Positions 9,122 to 16,756 of a DNA stretch of 34,188 bases are shown one piece after another (position 1 is the first letter of the stretch; each line of letters starts with the position of its first letter). The DNA lies in assembly GCA_036378155.1 (NCBI GenBank), contig DASUXA010000101.1, positions 1 through 34,188 of the forward strand, written 5' to 3'. The notes beneath the pieces were generated by a model. The model saw only the letters and a program-made list of their open reading frames with translations, ran no database searches and was not told the origin of the DNA. Position numbers and translations under genes: made by a program. The stretch is from DASUXA01 sp036378155 (GTDB lineage: Bacteria > Actinomycetota > Actinomycetes > Mycobacteriales > Micromonosporaceae).

Positions 9122-9188
9122 TCAGCGCCGCTCGGCGGTGAGCGCCGCTCGGCGGTGGGCGCGGCTGGCGGTCAGCGCGGCTGGGCGG
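9122..9188. repeat. 17-bp tandem repeat at the 3' end of the TetR gene
   Basis: Four imperfect copies of a TCAGCGCCGCTCGGCGG-like unit lie at 9122-9138, 9139-9155, 9156-9171 (16 bp) and 9172-9188, with a trace of a fifth. The TetR stop codon is the start of the fourth copy. Each unit contains a possible stop on the minus strand, so the array looks like a duplicated gene terminus. Confidence 0.75.
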
Positions 9189-9762
9189 TCAGCGCGAGGT
9201 ACCGCTCGACCGCGGCGGTGGCGCGTTCGGTGTCGCCCGTGGCGAGCAGGTCGAGCAGCGCGCCGCGCAGGACCGCCAGGGCGAGCGCGCGTTCCGCCGC
9301 GGCGGCGTCGCCGTCGTCGGGATGCGCGTCGCAGCGCTGCGCCTCGGAGAGCAGCGCCAGCCAATCGTGGACGGTCTGCCGGGCGAAGTCGGCCCACGGC
9401 CCGTCGGGCTCGCTCAGCGAGCGGGCGTACGCCTCGAGCCACAGCACCAGCAACTGCCGGTGTCGCGGATCGACGAGCCATTGCCAGGTCACGCGCACCG
9501 CCCCCGCCAGGTCGACGCTGTCGACGTCGCGGCGAGCCTGGTCGAGCAGCGCGAGTTCGTCGGCGCGCGCCCGGGCGAGCAGCGCCCGGACGAGTCCGTC
9601 CTTCGATCCGAACAGGAACAGCAGCACGCGCGGGCTCGATCCGATCGCCGCGGCGAGCGGTCGCAGCGACAGGTCGACCAAACCGTGCCGCAGCGCGTAC
9701 CGGTACGCCTGATCGAGCAGTTCCTCCCGGCGCGGAGAAGAAGCTGTCGCGGGTTCCGCCAC
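9172..9762 (-). CDS. TetR-family transcriptional regulator
   Basis: The 196-residue protein has an N-terminal helix-turn-helix typical of TetR repressors (about residues 10-55; LSLRPLAAAIGSSPRVLLFLFGSKDGL) and an all-helical ligand domain. The GTG at 9762 is preferred because it starts just before the DNA-binding domain; an upstream extension would read through the operator palindrome. It is divergent from a GNAT acetyltransferase gene, with an 11-bp inverted repeat between them, so it probably represses itself and the acetyltransferase. The ligand is unknown. The alpha/beta hydrolase gene follows 110 bases downstream on the same strand and may be co-transcribed. Confidence 0.88.
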   Translation of the reverse strand: MAEPATASSPRREELLDQAYRYALRHGLVDLSLRPLAAAIGSSPRVLLFLFGSKDGLVRALLARARADELALLDQARRDVDSVDLAGAVRVTWQWLVDPRHRQLLVLWLEAYARSLSEPDGPWADFARQTVHDWLALLSEAQRCDAHPDDGDAAAAERALALAVLRGALLDLLATGDTERATAAVERYLALTAQPR

Positions 9763-9773
9763 GGCGCTACTAT

Positions 9774-9799
9774 GCCACTGAAACGACTGTTTCAGTGGC
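9774..9799. promoter_or_regulatory. TetR operator candidate: perfect 11-bp inverted repeat
   Basis: GCCACTGAAAC (9774-9784) and its exact complement GTTTCAGTGGC (9789-9799) flank a 4-base spacer. The dyad sits in the 50-base gap between divergent starts at 9762 (TetR) and 9813 (GNAT), exactly where a TetR dimer would block both promoters. Confidence 0.75.
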
Positions 9800-9812
9800 G
9801 TTGGGAGGCTCC

Positions 9813-10367
9813 ATGACCTCGGACATCGTGATCCGTCCGGTGGGCAGACCCGGCGACCTGGGCTGGGTGGTGATGGCACACGGAGAGGTGTACGCGGCGG
9901 AGTTCGGCTGGGACGGCAGCATGGAGGCGTTCATCGCGCGGATCGTCGCCGACTACGCGGCGGACCACGACCCGCAGCGGGAAGCCGGGTGGATCGCGGA
10001 GACCGACGGGCGTCGGGTCGGCTGCGTGTTCTGCGTCCGCGCCGACGACACCACCGCGAAGCTGCGCATCCTGCTCGTGGACCCGTCGGCGCGCGGGTGC
10101 GGTCTCGGCGCCCGGTTGATCGACACCTGCCTCGACTTCGCCCGCCGCGCCGGGTACGCCCGGATCACCCTGTGGACGAACCACCCGCTGGTCGCCGCCC
10201 GGCACCTGTACCTGTCGCGCGGGTTCACGCTGGTCAGCGAGGAGCCGCACCACAGCTTCGGGGTCGACCTGATCGGCCAGGTGTACGAGTTGGACCTGTG
10301 CGGCGACGGTGAGGCGGGCGTGCCGGCGGCCGACGCGGCGAGTGAACCGGCGACCGGCGGCAGGTGA
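9813..10367 (+). CDS. GNAT-family N-acetyltransferase
   Basis: The 184-residue protein has the GNAT acetyl-CoA fold: the beta4/motif A stretch LRILLVDPSARGCGLGARLID (about residues 87-107) contains the RGxGxG/A pyrophosphate loop as ARGCGLGA, followed by the ARHLYLSRGF helix typical of motif B. It resembles the acetyltransferase half of MarR-GNAT proteins. GGGAGG at about 9803-9808 gives a good ribosome site. The target is unknown; the divergent TetR gene and intervening operator suggest inducible detoxification or resistance. The last about 20 residues are a low-complexity Ala/Gly tail. Confidence 0.85.
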   Translation: MTSDIVIRPVGRPGDLGWVVMAHGEVYAAEFGWDGSMEAFIARIVADYAADHDPQREAGWIAETDGRRVGCVFCVRADDTTAKLRILLVDPSARGCGLGARLIDTCLDFARRAGYARITLWTNHPLVAARHLYLSRGFTLVSEEPHHSFGVDLIGQVYELDLCGDGEAGVPAADAASEPATGGR

Positions 10368-10563
10368 TCGCTTGCGACCGTCGCTACCCGGGTGGCACCA
10401 TGACCGCATGTCCCGCCACGCGTTCCGATTTACCTGCCCCCGGATCTCCGGGTGGCGCGCGCTGGGCTGAGACTCTCCTTCCTTCCTCGCGGACGACGCA
10501 CCCGGTGATCTCCGGGGGTGCCCGCCTGCCCTCACGTGGTCCGCACGAGGATGAAGGACTTCG

Positions 10564-11628
10564 ATGTACGACCTGACCGCCGACGCGCCGCCGCTGCGTC
10601 GGATCGCAGACATCCGAGCCGAGGCGCTCGCGGCGATCCGTGCCGCCGCCTCGCCCGCCGAGCTGGACGCGGTACGCCGCCGCGTGCTGGGCAGAAGCGG
10701 CGTCCTGCCCGCGCTGCGGCGTCGCCTCGGCTCGCTGCCCGTCGAGGGCCGTCGCACCGTCGGCGCGGCGCCGCACGAGGCACAACAGTCGATCACCACC
10801 GAGCTCGACGCGAGGCAGCGCGACCTGCTCGACAGCGAGCCGGCGCTGCCCCGACCGCTGGACGTGACGGTGCCCGGGCTGCCCGCCGGCTCCGGTGGGC
10901 TGCACCCGGTGACCCAGTTGACGGACGACCTCAACGACGCGTTCGCGGCGCTGAACTTCGACCTGTACCAGGGTCCGGAGATCAGCTCCGAACGGTACGA
11001 GTTCGACCACCTGAACTTTCCCGCCGAGCACCCGGCGCGGGAGAGCATGGACACCTTCTGGCTGACCGGTACCGACGACCGGCACGGTGCCCAGCGGCTG
11101 TGCCTGCGCCCGCACCTGACCGGGGCGAGCGTGCGGTACATGCGCGAACACGAGCCGCCGTTCCGGTTCGTGTACCCGGGCCGGGTGTACCGCAACGAGA
11201 ACACCGACGCCCGGCACGAGCGCGCGTTCTTCCAGTACGAGGTGCTGCTCGTCGACCGGGACGTCCCGCTCGCCACCAGCAAGTTCCTGGTCGACACGAT
11301 CCTGGACACGGTGTTCGGTCACCCGGTACAGACCCGGATGCGCGCCGGCTTCTTCCCGTTCGTCGAACCCGGCTTCGAGATCGACATGCGCTGCCAGGTG
11401 TGCGCCGGGCGGGGCTGCCGGACCTGCCGTCAGGTGGGCTGGCTGGAGGTCATGCCGGGCGGCAGCCCGCACCCGAACGTGCTGCGCGCCGCCGGTGTCG
11501 ACCCGGACCGGTGGACCGGCTGCTACCTCAACGTCGGGCTGGACCGCCTCGTGATGATGCGCTACGGCATCGACGACGTACGCCTGATGCACAGCGCCGA
11601 CCTGCGCTTCCTCAACCAGTTCGCCTAG
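10564..11628 (+). CDS. pheS2: Phenylalanyl-tRNA synthetase alpha-subunit paralogue with altered amino-acid pocket
   Basis: The 354-residue protein is a class II synthetase catalytic subunit with a short N-terminal coiled coil (1-90). Motif 2 (GRVYRNENTD) and motif 3 (VGLDRL, R328) are recognisable. The FFPFVEP stretch and FxQxE keep the stacking Phe residues and polar contacts of PheRS. The pocket is otherwise unusual: where E. coli PheS has GFAFGMGMER (A294, G296), this protein has GCYLNVGLDR (Y321, N323); the LGCGMVHP loop is MPGGSPHP; THTSPVQ is PHLTGAS; HQxEG is FQYEV. A four-Cys CxxC-x4-CxxC insert and the C-terminus resemble Firmicutes-type rather than actinobacterial PheS, so it is probably not the housekeeping enzyme. 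AAGGA lies 5 bases before the ATG. It is followed by the beta subunit after 8 bases. The symbol is provisional. Confidence 0.85.
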   Translation: MYDLTADAPPLRRIADIRAEALAAIRAAASPAELDAVRRRVLGRSGVLPALRRRLGSLPVEGRRTVGAAPHEAQQSITTELDARQRDLLDSEPALPRPLDVTVPGLPAGSGGLHPVTQLTDDLNDAFAALNFDLYQGPEISSERYEFDHLNFPAEHPARESMDTFWLTGTDDRHGAQRLCLRPHLTGASVRYMREHEPPFRFVYPGRVYRNENTDARHERAFFQYEVLLVDRDVPLATSKFLVDTILDTVFGHPVQTRMRAGFFPFVEPGFEIDMRCQVCAGRGCRTCRQVGWLEVMPGGSPHPNVLRAAGVDPDRWTGCYLNVGLDRLVMMRYGIDDVRLMHSADLRFLNQFA

Positions 11629-11636
11629 GAGCCACG

Positions 11637-13817
11637 ATGCGCATCTCCCTGGACTGGCTGTCCGATCTCGTCGACCTGCCCGAGGTCGAGCCCAGCCGAC
11701 TCGCGCACGACCTGACTCTGGCGACGGTCGAGGTGGAGGACGTCGTCACGGTCGACGGCGACGTGATCCTCGACATCGACAACAAGTCGCTGACCAACCG
11801 CCCGGACCTGTGGGGGCACTACGGAATCGCGCGCGAATTGGCGGCGATCTACCAACTGCCGTTGCGCCCGCTGCCGTCCGCGCCCCGACCACCGCTCGTC
11901 GCCGACGGCTCGGGCGCTGCCGGGTCGGGCGCTGCCGCCGCGCGCGGTCTTGTCGGCGGCGTCGACCCAGCGCTGTGCCGGCGGTTCGCGGCGCTGCGGT
12001 TCCGCGTCGACACGTCGGTACCGACGCCGCGCCTGATCCGGGAACGGCTCGCGCGCATCGGCGAGGCGAGCGTGAACCTGTGCGTCGACCTGAGCAACTA
12101 CGTGATGTTCACGGTCGGGCAACCCACCCATGTGTACGACGCGGACCGGTTGGCGCTGCCGCTGTCCGCCGGGTACACGCCGACGGCGACGAGTTTCGAC
12201 CTGCTCAACGGCCAGAGCGTCGACCTGCCGGCGGGCGTACCGGTGATCACCGACGCGACCGGCGTCGCCGCGCTCGCCGGGGTGGTCGGCGGCGCCGCCA
12301 CCGCGGTCGGTCCCGCCTCGCGCGAGTTCGTCCTGGAGGCGGCGACCTTCCGCGCGCAGCCGATCCGGCGCGCGACGCAGCGGCTCGGTCTGCGTACCGA
12401 GGCGTCCGCGCGGTTCGAGAAGGGGCTGGACACCCAGCGCGTCGACGCCGCGGTGGACCTGTTCCTGTCCCTGTTGCGCGAGGCCGCGCCGGACGCGTCG
12501 GTGACCGCCCTGCAGGACGTCACCCTGCAGCCGACCGCGCCCGCGCTGATCACCGTCGACCGGGACTTCCTCGACCGGCGGATCGGGCAACGCCTCGACG
12601 ACGACGAGCTGTACCGCGTCCTCGACGGGCTCGGCTTCGACGTCGCCGTCGACGGTACGACCCTGCGGGTCGCCGCACCGACCTGGCGGTCGACCGGCGA
12701 CGTCTCGCTGCCGCACGACCTCGTCGAGGAGGTCGGCCGGATCCACGGGTACGACCGGCTCATCGCGGTGCGTCCGACGATCGCGCTCACCCCGGTCCGG
12801 CGGCTCAACCGTCGCCCACTGGACCGGGCGGTACGCGAGCAACTGGCGACCCGTGCCGGACTGCGCGAGGTCCTCACGTACCCGTGGGTCGCCGACCACC
12901 TGCTCGCCGCCACCGGGTTCGACAAGGAAAGGTTGACCCGCTTCCAGGGCGCGCCCGCCCCGGATCGCGACGCGCTGCGACCCTCGCTGATCCCGAACCT
13001 GCTCGACGCGGTGGTCACCAACCTGCGGTACCACCCGTCCTTCGGGATCTTCGAGGTCGGCACGGTGTTCGGCGGGCGCGACGCGGTACCGCCGCGGCAC
13101 GGCACGGCGGGTCGGCGCCGGCAACCCGACGACGACGAAGTGCTGCCGCCGACCGCCCTGGCGCTCGGCATCGCGCTGGTCGGCGACGACGGCGTGGACC
13201 TGTTCCGCCGCGCGAAGGGCATCGTGGAGATGCTGCGCCGGCACTGCCACCTGATCGATCTGCCGGACACCGACCCGGCGTCCGACGTCGACCTGTCGGA
13301 CACCGGTCGGGCGTCCGGCGGTCCGGCGTGCGCCGGGGGTGGCGACCCGGCGTGGGCGGACCGGTCGGCGCGGCTGGCGATACGGGTCGGCGCGACACGG
13401 GTCGGCACGCTCGCGCTGGTCACGCCGCGCGCCCGGCGCCTGACCGGCATCGACGGCGTCCAGGTCGCCTGCGCCGAGATCGAGCTGACCCGACTCGCGG
13501 CGCACCGCTCGCGGGAGAACCGCTTCGTACCGCTGCCCGACCTGCCGGAAGCCGACTTCGACCTGTCCGTGGTGGTCGCCGACACGGTCGCGTGGCAGAC
13601 CGTCGAGGCGACCGCGCGGCAGGCTGACGCCCTGGTCGCCGCGGTGCGGTACGTGGACGAGTACCGCGGGGCGTCGGTACCGGACGGGCACCGGTCGCTG
13701 ACCCTGCGCGTCACGTTGCGCCCGAGGCACGCCACGCTGACCGCGGACGTCATCGCCGCGGCCCGCGGTCGGGTCCTCGACGCGCTCGGACGGCAGGTCA
13801 GGGCGTACCTGCGGTGA
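11637..13817 (+). CDS. pheT2: Phenylalanyl-tRNA synthetase beta-subunit paralogue lacking the OB-fold tRNA-binding domain
   Basis: The 726-residue protein has the beta-subunit architecture: an N-terminal B1 segment (1-35), a B3/B4 domain (about 60-310) that in the family edits Tyr-tRNA, a B5 domain (about 330-405, ending LVEEVGRIHGYDRL), a catalytic-like core, and a C-terminal FDX-ACB anticodon-binding domain (about 635-726). The EMAPII-like OB domain normally at about 40-150 is absent: the sequence passes from VEVEDVVTV directly to VILDIDNKSLTNRPDLWGH. This explains its length of 726 against about 800. The core has a low-complexity Asp/Gly insertion near residues 540-575. The start follows the alpha-subunit stop by 8 bases. 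The last 20 bases overlap the convergent sigma gene. Confidence 0.87.
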   Translation: MRISLDWLSDLVDLPEVEPSRLAHDLTLATVEVEDVVTVDGDVILDIDNKSLTNRPDLWGHYGIARELAAIYQLPLRPLPSAPRPPLVADGSGAAGSGAAAARGLVGGVDPALCRRFAALRFRVDTSVPTPRLIRERLARIGEASVNLCVDLSNYVMFTVGQPTHVYDADRLALPLSAGYTPTATSFDLLNGQSVDLPAGVPVITDATGVAALAGVVGGAATAVGPASREFVLEAATFRAQPIRRATQRLGLRTEASARFEKGLDTQRVDAAVDLFLSLLREAAPDASVTALQDVTLQPTAPALITVDRDFLDRRIGQRLDDDELYRVLDGLGFDVAVDGTTLRVAAPTWRSTGDVSLPHDLVEEVGRIHGYDRLIAVRPTIALTPVRRLNRRPLDRAVREQLATRAGLREVLTYPWVADHLLAATGFDKERLTRFQGAPAPDRDALRPSLIPNLLDAVVTNLRYHPSFGIFEVGTVFGGRDAVPPRHGTAGRRRQPDDDEVLPPTALALGIALVGDDGVDLFRRAKGIVEMLRRHCHLIDLPDTDPASDVDLSDTGRASGGPACAGGGDPAWADRSARLAIRVGATRVGTLALVTPRARRLTGIDGVQVACAEIELTRLAAHRSRENRFVPLPDLPEADFDLSVVVADTVAWQTVEATARQADALVAAVRYVDEYRGASVPDGHRSLTLRVTLRPRHATLTADVIAAARGRVLDALGRQVRAYLR

Positions 13818-15020
13818 GCCCGTCCCGGCGCGCGCGCAGGAAGTCGCGTTCCGCCGCGTTGCCGGTACGGTCGATCGCCGCCTGGTACGCCGCGGCCGCC
13901 TCGGCGTCGCGTCCGAGCCGGCGCAGCAGGTCGGCGCGGACCACGTGGTACACGTGGTACCGGTCGAGGTCGAGCCCGTCGAGCAGACGCAGCGCCGGCT
14001 CCGGACCGTCGACCTCGGCCAACGCGACCGCGCGGTGCAGCGCCACCACCGGTGTCGGGGCGAACGCCAGCAGGTGGTCGTACAGCGACAGGATCTGTCG
14101 CCAGTCGGTGGCCGCCGTGCTCCGCGCGTCGCTGTGCACCGCGTTGATCGCCGCCTCGATCTGGTACCGGCCCGGTTGGTCGCGCCGCAGGCAGCGACGC
14201 ACCAGGGTCTGCCCCTCGGTGATCAGGTCCCGGTCCCAGCGGCTGCGGTCCTGCTCCGCCAGCGGCACGAGCCCGCCGTCCGGTCCGGTACGCGCCGCCC
14301 GCCGCGCCTCGGTCAGCAGCATCAACGCGAGCAGCCCGAGGACCTCCGGCTCGTCGGGCATCAGTTCGGCGAGCAGCCGACCCAGCCGGATCGCCTCCAC
14401 GCACAGGTCGGCGCGCACCAGGGCGTCGCCGGAGCTGGCCGCGTACCCCTCGTTGAACACCAGGTACACCACCGCCAGCACGCTCGACAGGCGGTCCGGC
14501 AGGTCGTGCGCGTCCGGGACGCGGTACGGGATACCGGCGTCGCGGATCTTGCCCTTGGCGCGGACCAGCCGCTGCGCCATCGTCGGCTCGGGTACCAGGA
14601 ACGCGTGCGCGATCTCGGCGGTGGTCAGCCCGCCCAGCAGCCGCAACGTCAACGCGACCCGGGCGGCGGGGCGAGCGCCGGGTGACAGCAGGTGAAGATC
14701 AGTCGCAGCCGGTCGTCGGGCACGGCACCCTCCTCGGTCGGCTCCGGGTCGACGTGCAGCCGGGCGGCTTCGGCGTGCAACCGGTCGCGCGGCGCCTCCC
14801 GGCGCAGTCGGTCGATCGCGCGACGCCGGGCCGTGGTGATGATCCAGCCGGCCGGGCTCGGCGGTACCCCGGTGGTCGGCCACCGGCGTACCGCCTCGGC
14901 GAACGCGTCCTGAACCGCCTCCTCGGCGAGGTCGATGTCGCCGAACACGCGGATCAGCACCGCCACCGAGCGCCCGTACTCCTCGCGGAACACCCGCTCG
15001 ACGGTCGCTGGTCCAGTCAC
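13798..15020 (-). pseudogene. ECF-type RNA polymerase sigma factor (DUF6596/SigJ-like group), frameshifted near 14670
   Basis: From a GTG at 15020 the frame encodes sigma region 2 (VERVFREEYGRSVAVLIRVFGDIDLAEEAVQDAF; RRRAIDRLRRE) and reaches FTCCHPALAP, then hits a stop at 14649. The conserved continuation AARVALTLRLLGGLTTAEIAHAFLVPEPTMAQRLVRAK (region 4) and the long helical C-terminal domain lie in another frame ending at 13798. One G missing from the GGGG run at 14668-14671 would rejoin them into an about 407-residue protein, normal for this group. An assembly or homopolymer error is plausible; a real frameshift would inactivate the factor. It follows the YCII gene by 8 bases, the usual pairing for this sigma group. 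Confidence 0.82.
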
Positions 15021-15028
15021 GGCGAACG

Positions 15029-15382
15029 TCAGTCCCCGATGTCGCCCTGGAACGGACGTACCTCGATGGGCAGCGTCGTCGCCTCGGCGTAGCGCCGCGC
15101 CCAGTCGAGCGCGGCGTCGAGGTCCGGCGCCCGGATGATGGTGATGCCGCCCAGGTACTCCTTGCCCTCGACGAACGGTCCGTCGGTGGTCAGCACCTCG
15201 CCGTGCCTGACCCGCACCACGGTGGCGGTGTCGGGCGCGTGCAGCCCGTTCCCGAACACCCACGCGCCGGTCGACCGTAGTTCGGCGCGCAGCGCCTCGA
15301 GCTTGGTCATCACCTCGTCCAGGAACTCCCGCGGCGGAAGCTCCCCCTCCGGCTGGTACATGCTGAGCAGGTACTGCTTCAT
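15029..15382 (-). CDS. YCII-related (DGPF) domain protein
   Basis: The 117-residue protein has the YCII/DGPF signature (LTTDGPFVEGKEYLGG, about residues 62-77). Such proteins are small dimeric alpha-beta barrels often encoded directly before ECF sigma factors of the SigJ/ECF41-like type; their biochemical role is unclear. GGAGGG precedes the ATG at 15382, which is preferred over a longer open frame. It forms an operon with the downstream sigma gene. Its promoter would lie in the long divergent region shared with the cysH-like gene. Confidence 0.87.
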   Translation of the reverse strand: MKQYLLSMYQPEGELPPREFLDEVMTKLEALRAELRSTGAWVFGNGLHAPDTATVVRVRHGEVLTTDGPFVEGKEYLGGITIIRAPDLDAALDWARRYAEATTLPIEVRPFQGDIGD

Positions 15383-15904
15383 CTGGTGGCCCTCCTCACC
15401 AGGTTCGCCGGCTTGACGGTACCGCCGGCGTCGGTGTGCTCTGCCGCCCTCTACACGAACGACCGGCGCCCGGATCGACACCCGGTACCGAAAAATGCCG
15501 ACGCGACCGTGTCGCGCGGTCCTCGACGCGTCGTGCCCCCTCGTCCGTGGGGCGACCGCTCAGCCGAGGGTCCAGAACCACGGGCGGTCGGACCGGCACA
15601 CCCGGTGGTCCGTCCGGCGAGCGCGGTCGTCACGGCGGCCGGGACCCGGCCGTCCGGTCCGGGGCGAAAATCGACGTGCCGGCGAAGACGGAACGCCGGA
15701 GCCTGGCTAGCTTCGGTATCGACGTTTCCGATTGCAATTGCCGTCGATCAATGAAAGCGCGAAATTCTCCGGCTGTCGGCGGCCACCCGACCGGTGATGT
15801 CACGCGGGGGTTGAAGCCTAAACCAACACCACTTTCCGGCTGCGCGGTCGAGGATCGCGCAAGCCGGCGGCGCGCCGACGCGCGCCGGAAGGCGGCGAGG
15901 CGGG
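15383..15904. promoter_or_regulatory. Long divergent control region before the biosynthetic operon
   Basis: No gene is supported in these 522 bases. Most is GC-rich, but 15708-15775 is an A/T-rich island with overlapping palindromes ATTGCAAT and GCAATTGC (about 15733-15743). A second A/T-richer patch, TTGAAGCCTAAACC, is near 15810. This is the only sizeable non-coding gap upstream of the plus-strand cluster, so its main promoter and any binding site for the LuxR-type regulator are expected here. An AAGGCGGCGAGGCGG tract precedes the first ATG. Confidence 0.5.
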
Positions 15905-16756
15905 ATGGACACCGGCACCCACGAGGTCCAACGCAGCGACGGCGCGGCCGCGCCGACCGCGACACCGGGCATCGCCGCCGCCCGCGCGCTGTTGTCCTGG
16001 GCCGTCGACCGGTTCGGCAGCCGCCTGGCGGTGGTCACGTCGATGCAGGTGGAGGGCGTCGTCGTCCTCGACCTGATCCGCGACCTCGATCCGGATGTCC
16101 GGGTGATCCTGCTCGACACCGGGCGGCTGCCCGCCGGGACGTACCGGATGGTCGACGAGGTACGGCGGCGTCTGGCGGTCAACGTCGAGGTCTGGATGCC
16201 CGACCCGGACCAGGTGCGGACCATGGTCGCCCGGCACGGCGCCGAGCTGTTCCGGTACGACTACGCGCTGCGTCGACTGTGCTGCCACGTGCGCAAGGTC
16301 GAGACGCTGCGCCGCGCCCTGGTCGACGTCGACGCGTGGGTGACCGGACTGCGCCCCGGTACCGCCGCCAGCCGTCGACATATCGCGCCCGTGGAGAGCG
16401 ACGCGCAGTACCCGGGAAAGGCGAAGATCAATCCGCTCGCGTCCTGCGACGCGGACGAGGTGCTCCGCTACGCGCGGGCGCGGAACCTGCCCATGCACCC
16501 GTTGTACGAGGCGGGCTACCGCAGCATCGGCTGCGCGCCGTGTACCCGCGCGCCCCTGCCGGGCGAGGACGAACGCGCCGGTCGCTGGTGGTGGGAGCCG
16601 GCGCCGGGGGACGAGTGCGGCCTGCACGGCGCGTCGCGCTCCGAGCGCTTCGACGCGGTGCTCACCCAGTGGCGCGGTGATCTCGAGCGCGACGGTGCGT
16701 CGCGCGGTGACCTGACCCGCGACCTCTCGCGGCGCGACCGGAAGGAGCGGTCATGA
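15905..16756 (+). CDS. CysH-type APS/PAPS reductase (sulfite-forming)
   Basis: The 283-residue protein reduces adenylyl sulfate (or PAPS) to sulfite. It has the nucleotide-binding VVTSMQVEGVVVLD segment, LLDTGRLP, the cysteine pairs CC (C126, C127) and CAPC (C210, C213) that bind a [4Fe-4S] cluster in APS-using CysH enzymes, and the catalytic ECGLH motif (C238). All five Cys are present, so APS is the likelier substrate. No sulfite reductase, ATP sulfurylase or other assimilation gene is adjacent, unlike housekeeping cysH loci. This suggests that sulfite itself is wanted by the pathway. It overlaps the next gene by ATGA, indicating translational coupling. The tail after residue 243 is a charged extension. 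Confidence 0.9.
   Translation: MDTGTHEVQRSDGAAAPTATPGIAAARALLSWAVDRFGSRLAVVTSMQVEGVVVLDLIRDLDPDVRVILLDTGRLPAGTYRMVDEVRRRLAVNVEVWMPDPDQVRTMVARHGAELFRYDYALRRLCCHVRKVETLRRALVDVDAWVTGLRPGTAASRRHIAPVESDAQYPGKAKINPLASCDADEVLRYARARNLPMHPLYEAGYRSIGCAPCTRAPLPGEDERAGRWWWEPAPGDECGLHGASRSERFDAVLTQWRGDLERDGASRGDLTRDLSRRDRKERS

Noticed and set aside
10385..10405. T-box-like GGGTGGCACC upstream of the PheS paralogue
   Set aside because: It lies only about 20 bases after the GNAT stop, leaving no room for stem I and a specifier loop outside the coding sequence, and no matching terminator/antiterminator pair is seen around it.
15905..16756. CysH-like gene as ordinary sulfate assimilation
   Set aside because: All motifs fit, but there is no neighbouring ATP sulfurylase, APS kinase or sulfite reductase gene, and it is translationally coupled to a condensing enzyme; a pathway role is preferred, though not proven.
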